A DNA stretch of 39,599 bases from Clostridium sp. D53t1_180928_C8 (GCF_015667795.1 NZ_JADPEL010000029.1:1-39599), one strand, 5' to 3'; numbered from the stretch's first letter, positions 1-8,935 are shown. Translations and numbers: made by a program. The notes: generated by a model not told the origin, from the sequence alone.

Positions 1-212
1 CTAAACTACTATTATCCATATTGGATACCTCCTTGTATTATAGTTGTGGTCGGCAAACCTACTATAATTTTACAACGGAGGTTTTTTTATTTCTACTCAC
101 CGCTAGAAGCTTTCCGGAACCACAGGTCGAACCTGTGGTATTCTAAATACAAAAAAATCGCCGCAAGATATAATCTTGCGACAATAAATCCTACGTAACC
201 TAAAAGGTTATT
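1..212 (-). ncRNA. Structured leftward RNA, raiA-motif candidate (truncated at window edge)
   Basis: Read on the minus strand this stretch is a chain of hairpins. Two 8-9 bp perfect stems lie at 162-169/173-180 and 119-127/131-139. A small stem is at 138-142/146-150. A long stem pairs 61-82 with 27-44 (about 18 bp, two small bulges, loop 45-60), and a 6 bp stem pairs 13-18 with 22-27. The first stem is followed by seven U residues, so it could also be a terminator or attenuator. An AAGGAGG plus ATG (17-19) is present, but both sit inside stems, which argues for an RNA rather than a start site. The layout and the GCCGACCAC-like loop remind me, from memory only, of the clostridial raiA RNA; a cis-regulatory leader of a gene to the left is the alternative. 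The 5' end is a guess. Confidence 0.5.
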
Positions 213-278
213 ATTATTTTATCCTTATTTATTTTCTTTTATTCTTAGTTTATATTTTAAATTTTATCTCTTCTATAC

Positions 279-307
279 TTGACACATTCTTTTATAACAA
301 TTAAAAT
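279..307 (+). promoter_or_regulatory. Sigma-A promoter for helD-like gene
   Basis: A TTGACA hexamer at 279-284 and TAAAAT at 302-307 are separated by exactly 17 bases. The predicted start of transcription is about 25 bases before the AAGGAGAAGG ribosome binding site of the helicase gene at 340. Confidence 0.75.
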
Positions 308-339
308 TTAATGACTATTATTTTAAGGAGAAGGATGAA

Positions 340-2517
340 ATGATAATCGGAAGAGAACTATCTGATGAAAAAGTTTATTTAGATAATACAATAAAAAAGA
401 TAAATGATTTATTAAAAAGCTATGGTGCTTCTAGCGAAGAACAAGATAAAGAAATAATAAAGCATAGAAAGTTTTTATGGGATAATAGAAACGAACTTGA
501 TGAAGTTGAAATAAATGAAAACTGTGGACAAGTGGCTTTAAATGAACAGCTACATTCAAAGAAAATATCAAGAATTAGAACTTTAGAAAAACAACTTTCA
601 AACCCATACTTTGCAAGATTAGACTTTAAAGAAGATGGAGAAGAAACAGAAAGCTTTTATATTGGTTTATCTACAGTAGAAGATGAAGATAATTTTGATA
701 TTTTTGTATTTGATTGGCGTTCACCTGTTGCTAATATGTTTTATGACTTCGAAGCTGGCCCTGCATATTATGATGCACCAGTTAGAAGAATAGAAGGTCA
801 TATCGAATTTACAAGACAATATAATATTAGAAATGGTGAAATAGTATTTATGCATAATTCTAATGAGAGTCTTTGTGATGAAGCTTTAACTTCAATGTTA
901 AGTGGTAATGCTACAGATAAAATGAAAAACATAGTTGCTTCTATTCAAAAGGAACAAAATGATATTATTAGAAGTGATGATAGCAAAGTACTATTTATAC
1001 AAGGTGCAGCTGGATCTGGTAAAACTTCTATCGCATTACATAGATCTGCTTACCTTTTATATAAGCATAGGAAAAATTTAAGTGCAGAAAACATTTTAAT
1101 ATTTAGCCCTAATGAAGTTTTTGCTGAATACATCTCTGATGTATTGCCTGAACTAGGTGAAAGTAATATTCGTCAAACTACTTTCGAACTTTACTCAAAA
1201 AGATTCTTACCAGCTAATTATTTATATGAAAATAAAAATGACCATTTAGACTATATTTATTCTAATCATACTAATAAAAGTGAGTTTAAATTAAGAAGTA
1301 AATCTATGGAATATAAAAATACTACAGACTTTATGGATACCTTAAATAAATTTATAGTAGATATTCCAAGACTTATAACAAATGTAACACCTATTACAAT
1401 TGAAGGTAATCAAATAGTAAGTAGAAAATCTGTTGAAAAAACTATATTTGAAAGATTTAAAGATATTCCATTCTTAAATAGAATTGAAGTTGTTAAACAA
1501 AGCTTATTCTCTCAAGTAGAAAATAAATATTTATCATCAAAAGATAATTCACACTTTGATTATGTAGAAGATAAAAAAACTTTCTATGATTACTGTAAAA
1601 ATCAAGTTGATATTCAAGTTGATGCTATGCTTAGCACATTAGATAGTGTTGCTATATATAAATTACTTTGGAATAATATAAAAAGATATACTAATGTAGA
1701 TTTAACTTCAATAAAAGAAATTACATTAAATTCTTTAAATAAAAATGAAGTTAAATATGAAGATATTACACCAATAATTTATATCAGAGCTGCTTTAGAA
1801 GGCTTTAGAAGCTATGGTAATATGAAGCATGTTCTTGTAGATGAATGTCAAGATTATAGCCCATTATTCTATGAAATAGTTAAAAAATCATTCCCAAATG
1901 CTTCGTTAACTATTATTGGTGATTTAAATCAAAGAATTGATAAACATTCTAATGTAAAAAGTAGAAATAGTATTACTGATGTATTTAATGATGTTAAAAC
2001 TGTAGTATTAACTAAGAGCTATCGTTCAACTGGTAATATAACAAACTTTACTAAAGATATATTAGACACTCATGAGCCTATAGAAGCTGTTGATAGAATT
2101 GGTGATAATCCTACTATTTATATGGTAAATGAAAACTTAACTTTAAAAATATCTGAAAAAATTAATGAAATGAAAAATAAAGGCTTTAAATCTATAGCTA
2201 TTATTTGTAAAAATAAAGAAAAATGTGAAAACTTATATTACTCTTTAAAAGAAATAAATTCAAATGTTAACTTAATTATTAGTGATAAATGTGAATTTAA
2301 AATTGGAGTTAATGTAATTTCATCTTATTTAGCAAAAGGACTAGAATTTGATGGTGTTATATTAGCCGATGGTGAAAATTATTTATCTAATGAAGATAAA
2401 CATTTATTCTATACAGCTTGTACAAGAGCTCTTCATGAATTAAATATATATACTAATACTTCATTAGAAAATATTTTACCAAAAGATGACTCACTTTATA
2501 AAATAATAAGCGAATAA
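340..2517 (+). CDS. helD: HelD-like superfamily 1 helicase (RNA polymerase recycling factor)
   Basis: A 725-residue UvrD/Rep-type protein. HelD of Gram-positive bacteria binds RNA polymerase and uses ATP to release it from stalled or post-termination complexes in the cytoplasm. The N-terminus (about 1-110) is a charged, probably coiled-coil arm, as in HelD, not the direct 1A domain start of UvrD. Walker A GAAGSGKTS is at 222-230, the Walker B DECQD at 501-505, and the FYTACTRALHEL helicase motif VI near 690. Length fits HelD (about 700-770). The ATG has a strong AAGGAG ribosome binding site and a consensus promoter upstream. The gene stands alone and ends in a bidirectional terminator. A DNA repair helicase of the same superfamily is the less likely alternative. 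Confidence 0.85.
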   Translation: MIIGRELSDEKVYLDNTIKKINDLLKSYGASSEEQDKEIIKHRKFLWDNRNELDEVEINENCGQVALNEQLHSKKISRIRTLEKQLSNPYFARLDFKEDGEETESFYIGLSTVEDEDNFDIFVFDWRSPVANMFYDFEAGPAYYDAPVRRIEGHIEFTRQYNIRNGEIVFMHNSNESLCDEALTSMLSGNATDKMKNIVASIQKEQNDIIRSDDSKVLFIQGAAGSGKTSIALHRSAYLLYKHRKNLSAENILIFSPNEVFAEYISDVLPELGESNIRQTTFELYSKRFLPANYLYENKNDHLDYIYSNHTNKSEFKLRSKSMEYKNTTDFMDTLNKFIVDIPRLITNVTPITIEGNQIVSRKSVEKTIFERFKDIPFLNRIEVVKQSLFSQVENKYLSSKDNSHFDYVEDKKTFYDYCKNQVDIQVDAMLSTLDSVAIYKLLWNNIKRYTNVDLTSIKEITLNSLNKNEVKYEDITPIIYIRAALEGFRSYGNMKHVLVDECQDYSPLFYEIVKKSFPNASLTIIGDLNQRIDKHSNVKSRNSITDVFNDVKTVVLTKSYRSTGNITNFTKDILDTHEPIEAVDRIGDNPTIYMVNENLTLKISEKINEMKNKGFKSIAIICKNKEKCENLYYSLKEINSNVNLIISDKCEFKIGVNVISSYLAKGLEFDGVILADGENYLSNEDKHLFYTACTRALHELNIYTNTSLENILPKDDSLYKIISE

Positions 2518-2520
2518 ATA

Positions 2521-2561
2521 AAAATAAGATAATGCTATATTCTAGCATTATCTTATTTTTT
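2521..2561. terminator. Bidirectional intrinsic terminator
   Basis: Perfect 17 bp inverted repeat (2521-2537 with 2543-2559), five-base loop, A-run on the left and T-run on the right. It serves the converging helicase and SPFH genes. Confidence 0.9.
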
Positions 2562-2564
2562 TAT

Positions 2565-3509
2565 TTATTCTTTACTACCTTTAAGCATTTCACCAATAGC
2601 TGCTATGCTACCAAGTGATGATAATGTTTCATTTGGTAAAATAAGCTTATTAGCTGGGTTATTAGCCATTTCTTTAAGCGCCTCAACTTGTTTAAGTGCT
2701 ATAACTCTTTCATCAGTACCTGAATTTATTATAGCTTGGTTAACCTTCATAATAGCTTCTGCTTCTGCTATTGCTATTTGTTCAATAGCCTTTGCTTTAC
2801 CTTCTGCTTCTAGTAATTGAGATTCTTTTAAACCTTCTGCTCTTCTAATATTAGCTTCTTTTTCTGCTTCAGCTTCAAGAATCTTAGCTCGCTTTTCACC
2901 TTCAGCCTTTTCAATTTGAGATTGTCTTTGACCTTCTGCAACTAAAATAGTAGCTCTCTTATCTCTTTCAGCTTTCATTTGCTTTTCCATAGCTTGTTGT
3001 ATTTCAGCTGGTGGAATTATGTTTTTAATTTCAACTGATAGTACCTTAATACCATAAGCATCTGTTACTTCATCAATAATACCTAATAATGATTGATTAA
3101 TACTATCTCTTCCTGCTAGTACTTCATCAAGTGTCATATTACCTAAAATATTTCTTATATTAGTTGTTGCAGAGTAAACTATACCTGATTTATAATCTTC
3201 AATATTATAAACTGCATCCTTTGCATTAAGCATCTTATAGAAAATAACATTATCAACAGAAATCTTAACATTATCTTTAGTAATAACTGATTGTGGTGGT
3301 ACGTCTAAAATTTGTTGTTTAGTTGATACCTTTTTTCTTACAAAGTCTACACCTGGAATTACAAAATGCCAACCTGGCTCTAAAATTCTATGGAATTGTC
3401 CTAACCTTTCTACCACATATAAATACCCTGTATTTACTACTTTAATAGATGATAATAACACTAATAGAATAATAACTAATAATGCTATTAAAAATATTAA
3501 TCCTGACAT
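2565..3509 (-). CDS. SPFH/band 7 membrane scaffold protein (QmcA/stomatin-like)
   Basis: A 314-residue protein with one N-terminal membrane helix (about 3-25), a band 7/SPFH domain (about 26-185, including the RLGQFHRILEPGWHFVIPG signature) and a long Glu/Ala/Lys-rich coiled coil (about 180-260, AEGEKRAKILEAEAEKE type). Proteins of this family oligomerise at the membrane and organise microdomains or hold proteases. It follows the NfeD gene with a single base between stop and start, the classic nfeD-SPFH pairing, so the two are co-transcribed and probably form one complex. It is closest in organisation to QmcA/YbbK-type slipins; without a search I do not separate these from HflK/HflC-like members. 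Confidence 0.9.
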   Translation of the reverse strand: MSGLIFLIALLVIILLVLLSSIKVVNTGYLYVVERLGQFHRILEPGWHFVIPGVDFVRKKVSTKQQILDVPPQSVITKDNVKISVDNVIFYKMLNAKDAVYNIEDYKSGIVYSATTNIRNILGNMTLDEVLAGRDSINQSLLGIIDEVTDAYGIKVLSVEIKNIIPPAEIQQAMEKQMKAERDKRATILVAEGQRQSQIEKAEGEKRAKILEAEAEKEANIRRAEGLKESQLLEAEGKAKAIEQIAIAEAEAIMKVNQAIINSGTDERVIALKQVEALKEMANNPANKLILPNETLSSLGSIAAIGEMLKGSKE

Positions 3510-3510
3510 A

Positions 3511-3939
3511 TTAATCCTCCTTTAAATTTACAATTAATTTGTTTCCTTCTATACCTGTAATGATATATTCTTTTCCTTTTTCAATAACTTTCCCTTTATT
3601 ATAAGCAGTCCAATAAATACCACTTACTTTTATCTTTGATGTTTCCCCCATATCTTCATTTGCTACCATCACCTTACCAATATATGTTTGTTCCATAGTT
3701 GGTAATTGATTTACATCAGCTTTAAATTTCTTTTTTGCCCAAGGATAACCAATAGAAACGGTTGCAACACCTACAACTAAAAATGCTATGATTTGCCATG
3801 TAACTGATAATCCTAATAAAGAAAGTATTATAGCAACTAAAGCTCCAATTGAGAACCACATAAATATAAAACTACTTGTAACAATATCAATAGCAATTAC
3901 AAAAATAGCAACTAGAATCCAAATAATTACCTCAACCAT
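3511..3939 (-). CDS. Short NfeD-family membrane protein
   Basis: A 142-residue protein with two or three hydrophobic helices in residues 1-70 and a C-terminal OB-fold region (about 80-142; signature pieces IGKVMVA, KIKVSGIYWTAYN and the closing EGNKLIV). Short NfeD proteins lack the serine-protease domain and act as partners of SPFH proteins, the OB domain probably contacting the scaffold. The ATG is preceded by AAAGGGGGAAGAG. It is the first gene of the leftward pair and has its own consensus promoter at 4076-4104. Confidence 0.88.
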   Translation of the reverse strand: MVEVIIWILVAIFVIAIDIVTSSFIFMWFSIGALVAIILSLLGLSVTWQIIAFLVVGVATVSIGYPWAKKKFKADVNQLPTMEQTYIGKVMVANEDMGETSKIKVSGIYWTAYNKGKVIEKGKEYIITGIEGNKLIVNLKED

Positions 3940-4075
3940 TAACTCTTCCCCCTTTCAATATTATTTTAAGCTATTAATAAAATTACTCATTAACAACTTA
4001 TATAGCTTAATTATATACCATATATTTCTTTTTTTATAGTTTAAATGTTCATAACCAAGCACTAACTATAAACTT

Positions 4076-4104
4076 ATTATAATATATGAATAATTATTTT
4101 GCAA
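4076..4104 (-). promoter_or_regulatory. Sigma-A promoter for nfeD-SPFH operon
   Basis: On the minus strand TTGCAA (4104-4099) and TATAAT (4081-4076) are 17 bases apart. The rest of the 336-base gap 3940-4275 between the divergent nfeD and nadE genes is AT-rich; I found no convincing -35/-10 pair for nadE, only an isolated TATAAT at 4253-4258 that would start very near the ribosome binding site. Confidence 0.65.
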
Positions 4105-4275
4105 GTTATTTTTTACATTTAAATAGGTTATTTTATACCTTTTAAAAAGTTTATTCTTCTTTCTTTATCTAAATTCATTGATTTTCTAAGGTTTTCCTTT
4201 TATTATTTAGTTATATGTATTTTATTAGCCTTCTAATACAATACTAAATTTATATAATGTAACGGAGATGATATT

Positions 4276-6180
4276 ATGGATTTTATTAAAGTAGGATCTG
4301 CTTGTCCTAAAACAAGAGTTTCAGATGTTCTTTATAACGTTGAAAATATATGTTCTTGTATAAAAGAATCTTATAAGCAAGAAGTTAAATTTGTAGTTTT
4401 TCCAGAGCTATCGATTACTTCTTATACTTGTGGTGATTTATTTTTAACTTCATCACTTTTAAATAAAGCTATTGATGGCCTAAAAATAATTTGTGAAGAA
4501 AGCCGTAGCAAAGACATGCTAATAGCTGTTGGTTGTCCATTAGTACATAATAATGTTCTATATAATTGTGCATGTATTATTTTTGATGGAAAGATTCTTG
4601 GTATAGTGCCAAAATCATATATTCCAAACTATAGTGAATTTTATGAAAAAAGATGGTTTACTGAAGCTGCTATGCTAATAGATGAAAGCTTAACACTATC
4701 ATTCCAAGAAAATATTCCATTTGGAACAAATTTAATTTTTTGTGCTGGTGATTATAAGTTTGGTATTGAAATTTGTGAAGACCTTTGGGTTACAATACCT
4801 CCTAGTTCTTATCTTTCATTATTAGGTGCTAACATCATTGGTAACCTTTCAGCTTCTAATGAACTAGTAAGTAAAAAAGATTATAGAGTTTCATTAGTTT
4901 CTAATCAAAGTGCTAGATGTATGTCTTCATATATTTATTCATCTGCAGGAGTTCATGAATCTACTACAGACTTATTATTTAGTGGTCACTTAATAATTAG
5001 TGAAAATGGCTCTATACTAAAAGAAAATAATAGATTCCAAAGAGAAAATGATGTTATAACATCTTGTATTGATGTATTTAAGCTTAATTCTGAAAGATTA
5101 AAAAATTTAAGCTATAGAGCATCATCACAAATAGTGCCTTTTAAAGCACAATATATAAACTTTAACTTTAATAGTACTAAAATTACAAACTTTGATAGAT
5201 ATATTGATAAGCATCCATTTGTTCCTTCAAATGATCACGAAAGAGAAGAAAGATGTAAGGAAATATTCAACATACAAGCTTCTGCTCTTGCAAAGCGTTT
5301 AGAGCATACTAACCTAAAAAAAGCTGTTATAGGTATTTCTGGCGGTCTTGACTCTACTCTTGCTCTTTTAGTTGTAGTTAAAACATTTAAGCTACTAGGT
5401 ATTGATAATAAAAATATTATAACAATTACAATGCCTGGCTTTGGAACAACAGATAGAACTTATAATAATGCCTTAACATTATGTAATGAACTAGGTACTG
5501 ATTTAAGAGAAATAAATATAGTTGATGCTGCACTTCAACACTTTAAAGATATTGGTCATGATAAAGATATACATGATGTAACTTATGAAAATGTTCAAGC
5601 TAGAGAAAGAACTCAAATTCTTATGGACTTAGCTAATAAGGAAGGTGGATTATTAATAGGTACAGGTGATCTTTCAGAATTAGCACTTGGATGGTGTACT
5701 TACAATGGTGATCATATGAGTATGTATTCAGTTAATCCTTCAATTCCAAAAACATTAGTAAGATATTTAGTAAAATATGTTGCTGAAAAAGAATCTAACC
5801 AAGAAGTATCTCATACACTGTTAGATATTTTAGATACGCCTGTTAGCCCTGAACTTTTACCAAAAGGCGAAAAAGGTGATATTGTTCAAAAAACTGAAGA
5901 TATTGTAGGCCCATACGAATTACACGATTTCTTCTTATATCATTTTATAAAACATGGTTCATCTAAAGAAAGAATATTACTTTTAGCTCAAACAGCTTTT
6001 AAAGATGATTATTCTAATAAGGAAATAGAAAAATGGTTAGATAAATTTATTTATAGATTCTTTACACAACAATTTAAGAGAAGTGCGTTGCCTGATGGAC
6101 CTAAAGTTGGTTCAATATCTCTTAGCCCTCGTGGTGACTGGAGAATGCCTTCAGATGCTTCATTTAATTCATTTAAGTAA
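4276..6180 (+). CDS. nadE: Glutamine-dependent NAD+ synthetase
   Basis: A 634-residue two-domain enzyme making NAD+ from nicotinic acid adenine dinucleotide, ATP and glutamine, the last step of NAD biosynthesis. The N-terminal nitrilase-type glutaminase domain shows its triad: E44 (FPELSI), K113 (VPKSY) and C167 (IEICEDLW). The C-terminal synthetase domain has the SGGLDS ATP-pyrophosphatase loop at 355-360. Ammonia is channelled between the two. Length agrees with the clostridial/mycobacterial long form (about 640-680) rather than the ammonia-dependent short form (about 270). The ATG has a CGGAGATG ribosome binding site. It is a monocistronic unit ended by the hairpin at 6211-6245. Confidence 0.95.
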   Translation: MDFIKVGSACPKTRVSDVLYNVENICSCIKESYKQEVKFVVFPELSITSYTCGDLFLTSSLLNKAIDGLKIICEESRSKDMLIAVGCPLVHNNVLYNCACIIFDGKILGIVPKSYIPNYSEFYEKRWFTEAAMLIDESLTLSFQENIPFGTNLIFCAGDYKFGIEICEDLWVTIPPSSYLSLLGANIIGNLSASNELVSKKDYRVSLVSNQSARCMSSYIYSSAGVHESTTDLLFSGHLIISENGSILKENNRFQRENDVITSCIDVFKLNSERLKNLSYRASSQIVPFKAQYINFNFNSTKITNFDRYIDKHPFVPSNDHEREERCKEIFNIQASALAKRLEHTNLKKAVIGISGGLDSTLALLVVVKTFKLLGIDNKNIITITMPGFGTTDRTYNNALTLCNELGTDLREINIVDAALQHFKDIGHDKDIHDVTYENVQARERTQILMDLANKEGGLLIGTGDLSELALGWCTYNGDHMSMYSVNPSIPKTLVRYLVKYVAEKESNQEVSHTLLDILDTPVSPELLPKGEKGDIVQKTEDIVGPYELHDFFLYHFIKHGSSKERILLLAQTAFKDDYSNKEIEKWLDKFIYRFFTQQFKRSALPDGPKVGSISLSPRGDWRMPSDASFNSFK

Positions 6181-6210
6181 TTCTCATAAATTATTTATAA
6201 TCTCAATTGA

Positions 6211-6245
6211 AAAGAAGAGTGAAAGATTATTCTTCACTCTTCTTT
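6211..6245. terminator. Bidirectional intrinsic terminator
   Basis: A 13 bp perfect stem (6211-6223 with 6233-6245). The stop codon of the leftward gene 6227-6832 lies in its loop. It is shared by nadE and that gene. Confidence 0.75.
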
Positions 6246-6832
6246 ACTAATTCTATTCCAATTTCTTTATGTTCATCACCATTATATTGTAATAAGTATA
6301 CATTATCTTTTAAAACTTCTCCACCAAATGTATCTATACCTTCATCCGTTAATCCAATATTCTCCAAAACCTCATCGCCATTTGAAGAAACTATATTTAT
6401 TCCTTCATAGACATCCTTATCTGTTGAAATTAATATAACAAACTCATTCTCCTTTGACTCTGATAAATCTAACATAGCTACTGAATTACCACTTTTGATT
6501 ATCTTATCTAAATTTAATACCTTATGATTTCCTAAATCAAAACTTTCCTTATATTTTGCAATAACACATTGATTTTCTTCACCATCTTTAATACAGAAAA
6601 ATCCTAAATATGATCCATTGATTTCTTTAACTGCTAATTCTTCAATCTTTCCCTTATAAGCTTTTCCATCATCCATACTTATGATTCCTTCAACTTGTTC
6701 TTTTATATAGTTTTCTGTAGTATATGTATAAAATTTAAATCCATTATTATATAAATTAAATAATACAACTCCTATTATCAGTACTAAAAGAACTATACTT
6801 CCTAGTAATATTTTTTTTGTCTTTCCTTGCAT
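6227..6832 (-). CDS. Membrane-anchored protein of unknown function
   Basis: A 201-residue protein that I do not recognise. Residues 1-6 are basic, about 7-28 form one hydrophobic helix (ILLGSIVLLVLIIGVVLF) without a lipobox cysteine, and the remainder is a hydrophilic, acidic, probably beta-rich domain outside the membrane. A single cysteine pair occurs at FFCIKDGEENQC. The ATG is preceded by GGGAGGAG, so it is expressed on its own. The nearby deoxynucleoside kinase is separated by a terminator and gives no clue to function. An uncharacterised clostridial extracytoplasmic sensor-like domain is possible but unsupported. Confidence 0.7.
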   Translation of the reverse strand: MQGKTKKILLGSIVLLVLIIGVVLFNLYNNGFKFYTYTTENYIKEQVEGIISMDDGKAYKGKIEELAVKEINGSYLGFFCIKDGEENQCVIAKYKESFDLGNHKVLNLDKIIKSGNSVAMLDLSESKENEFVILISTDKDVYEGINIVSSNGDEVLENIGLTDEGIDTFGGEVLKDNVYLLQYNGDEHKEIGIELVKKSEE

Positions 6833-6903
6833 TTTATCTCCTCCCTATCTTCCCCTTATACCTTTTTATTCTACATATTCCTGTAAATTCCTTCAATATA
6901 AAT

Positions 6904-6952
6904 AATAAAAATAGAGAAGTTAATGTTATATATTAACTTCTCTATTTTTATT
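6904..6952 (-). terminator. Intrinsic terminator of the deoxynucleoside kinase gene
   Basis: A 21 bp perfect inverted repeat (6904-6924 with 6932-6952). Its right arm contains part of the kinase stop codon, and the minus-strand copy ends in a U-rich tract. Confidence 0.85.
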
Positions 6953-7601
6953 ATCTTCTAACTTCTTTTAATTTTTCTTCTACCATAGAAATTAGCTTCT
7001 TCTTATCATCTTCATTATTAACTACATCCATAACGTTCATATCTATAACTAAAACCTCAGATGCATTATAATGATTATTAACCCAATTATCATATCCTTC
7101 CCATAGGAATTTATAATATTCTTTTAAACTATCATCAATTTCAAATTCTCTTCCTCTAAGATTAATTCTATTGATTACAGTTTCAAAAGACCCTTTAAGG
7201 TATATCATAATATCAGGAGCTTTCTTAGGAAGCTCTTCTAACTCTTCCATCATATTACCTAATAAATTTTCATATATGTTCATCTCTAAATCTGATATTC
7301 TACCTAGTTCCATATTTTTCTTAGCAAAATACCAATCCTCATATATTGATCTATCTAAAACATTATTATCATTAACTAATGCTTCTTTAATACTCTTAAA
7401 TCTAGTATTTAAAAAATATAGTTGTAATAAGAAAGGATATCTTTTTCTTTGTATTTCCTCTTCTGATTCACTATAAAATAATGGTAAAAGTGGATTATCA
7501 TCTACACTTTCATAAAAAACTTCTGAATTGAAATGTTCCCCTAGAATTTTAGCTACTGAACTTTTACCTAATCCTATCATTCCACCAACAACTAACAACA
7601 T
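6951..7601 (-). CDS. Deoxynucleoside kinase (dGK/dAK family)
   Basis: A 216-residue cytoplasmic kinase that phosphorylates deoxynucleosides for nucleotide salvage, probably deoxyadenosine/deoxyguanosine. The P-loop GGMIGLGKSS is at 6-15, the substrate-binding glutamate is probably E31, the DRS motif is D83-S85, and the Arg-rich lid RINLRGR is at 145-151. Length matches the bacterial dNK family (about 205-225). The family usually comes as a tandem pair in Firmicutes; only one copy is here. The start ATG is preceded by AGGTGA. It is a single-gene unit between two terminators. Exact base specificity cannot be read from the sequence. Confidence 0.88.
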   Translation of the reverse strand: MLLVVGGMIGLGKSSVAKILGEHFNSEVFYESVDDNPLLPLFYSESEEEIQRKRYPFLLQLYFLNTRFKSIKEALVNDNNVLDRSIYEDWYFAKKNMELGRISDLEMNIYENLLGNMMEELEELPKKAPDIMIYLKGSFETVINRINLRGREFEIDDSLKEYYKFLWEGYDNWVNNHYNASEVLVIDMNVMDVVNNEDDKKKLISMVEEKLKEVRR

Positions 7602-7684
7602 ACTTCACCTATCCTTCATCTTTAGTGCTAATTAATGATAACTTGTATTTATTCTTAAATCAAGTCTTGACAATACTTAAAATT

Positions 7685-7723
7685 AAAAATAAGACATGTT
7701 AATTTTTATATCAACATGTCTTA
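7685..7723 (-). terminator. Intrinsic terminator of trxA-reductase operon
   Basis: An 11 bp stem TAAGACATGTT (7690-7700) with its complement (7713-7723); on the minus strand it is followed by five U residues (7685-7689) in a U-rich stretch. It lies just after the reductase stop codon. Confidence 0.85.
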
Positions 7724-7732
7724 CTTTAAAAA

Positions 7733-8596
7733 CTATTTATTTTTCATTATATCTATATATCTTACAGCACTTAATGCAGCTATATTTCCTTCTCCAGCTG
7801 ACTTAATATATTGATATGGCTTACCAACACAATCTCCTGCTGCAAAGCATCCAGGAATATTACTTTTCATTTCTCTGTCAACATTGATATGACCATCAAC
7901 AATTTCAAGCCCTGGAACTAATTGTCCTGGTGAAATACTATCTTTAAGAACAAATACTCCATCTGTTTCTAAATCTAAACCATCAAGCTTTAATGATGAA
8001 ACTTTATTTTCTCCAATAATCTCTAATGGTTTCTTATCAACAATTTCTATATTTTCACTTATTTCATATTCACCTTTATACATAGGTACATAATAGACTT
8101 TTCCTGCAAGCTCACTTACATAATTAGCTTCTTCTTCAGCTTCTTTATTATATCCTATAATAGAAACTGTTTTTCCTCTGTAAAGAGGCGCATCACAAGT
8201 TGCACAATAGCCTACACCTCTACCTAGCAATTCAATTTCCCCTTTAAGAGGTTTAGTATATTCCATTCCAGTAGCTAAAATTACAGCTGTGGCTTCATAC
8301 ATTTTATCATTTACCATTAAAGTGAAGTAATCACCCATAGCATAGATATTATTAATTCTTTCCTCTGTAATTTCTATCCCCATATTATCTATATGCTCTG
8401 CAAATTTATCTTTTATTTGTGCTCCATTCATTCCATAAAAACCTAAATAATTATTTATTTTAGGAGCTTTTATTATTTTATTGCTTAAATCCTTACTTCC
8501 AAAAATAATAAATTTTTTATTTCTTATCTTTGCATTTAGCGCAGCTGATAAACCTGCTGGACCGCTACCTACTATGGCTAAATCATATCTTTCCAT
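7733..8596 (-). CDS. Ferredoxin-type flavin thioredoxin reductase (FFTR-like TrxB)
   Basis: A 287-residue FAD protein that should reduce the thioredoxin encoded directly upstream. FAD motif GSGPAG is at 10-15, the redox-active CATC at 131-134 and the closing ATG/GD segments FAAGDCVG near 250-257. The nucleotide domain is altered: the usual GGGNSA/GGGNTA after CATC reads GYNKEA (148-153), and the HRRxxxR NADPH 2'-phosphate motif reads VPMYKGEY (about 170-177). Loss of both motifs and the shorter length (NADPH enzymes are about 305-320) match the pyridine-nucleotide-independent, ferredoxin-linked reductases described from Clostridium acetobutylicum. The family call is by motif; electron donor is inferred. 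It starts 12 bases after trxA with an AGGAG site. Confidence 0.82.
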   Translation of the reverse strand: MERYDLAIVGSGPAGLSAALNAKIRNKKFIIFGSKDLSNKIIKAPKINNYLGFYGMNGAQIKDKFAEHIDNMGIEITEERINNIYAMGDYFTLMVNDKMYEATAVILATGMEYTKPLKGEIELLGRGVGYCATCDAPLYRGKTVSIIGYNKEAEEEANYVSELAGKVYYVPMYKGEYEISENIEIVDKKPLEIIGENKVSSLKLDGLDLETDGVFVLKDSISPGQLVPGLEIVDGHINVDREMKSNIPGCFAAGDCVGKPYQYIKSAGEGNIAALSAVRYIDIMKNK

Positions 8597-8608
8597 AGTA
8601 TTCTCCTA

Positions 8609-8923
8609 TTATAAGTGCTTTTCTATAGCTTCTTTTAATTGAGGCTTTGGCATAAATCCAACTAATGTATCTACTGGTGCTCCATTTTTAAATACCATTA
8701 TTGTTGGTATACTTGCAACTCTAAATTTTCCTGCTAAATTAGGACATTCATCTACATTAACCTTTGTAAATTTAGCATTTGTTAATTCTCCTGCAACTTC
8801 TTCATATATAGGCCCTATCATCTTACAAGGACCACACCATTCAGCCCAGAAATCTACTACACTAATACCATCAAAATCAATAACTTCTGAATTAAATTCA
8901 TTTTCTTTTAAATGTTTAACCAT
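8609..8923 (-). CDS. trxA: Thioredoxin
   Basis: A 104-residue thioredoxin. The redox centre WCGPCK is at 29-34 (C30, C33), the cis-proline at P73 in SIPT, and the fold-typical FWAEWCGPC and VDECPNL segments are intact. It keeps cytoplasmic proteins, peroxidases and ribonucleotide reductase reduced and is itself reduced by the FFTR-like enzyme next in the operon. The ATG follows an AGGAGG site. Its promoter carries a Fur/PerR-type box and, between the transcript start and the ribosome binding site, a GC-rich palindrome, so expression probably responds to peroxide/metal or thiol signals. Confidence 0.96.
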   Translation of the reverse strand: MVKHLKENEFNSEVIDFDGISVVDFWAEWCGPCKMIGPIYEEVAGELTNAKFTKVNVDECPNLAGKFRVASIPTIMVFKNGAPVDTLVGFMPKPQLKEAIEKHL

Positions 8924-8935
8924 TACAATTCCTCC

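Noticed and set aside
1-19. A six-codon leftward coding start (MDNSSL) behind AAGGAGG at the left edge
   Set aside because: Both the ribosome binding site and the ATG are inside perfect stems of a longer structured RNA, and only 19 bases are visible; not enough to call a gene.
2605-2820. 71-codon rightward open frame inside the SPFH gene
   Set aside because: Antisense shadow of the Glu/Ala-rich coiled coil, without a ribosome binding site.
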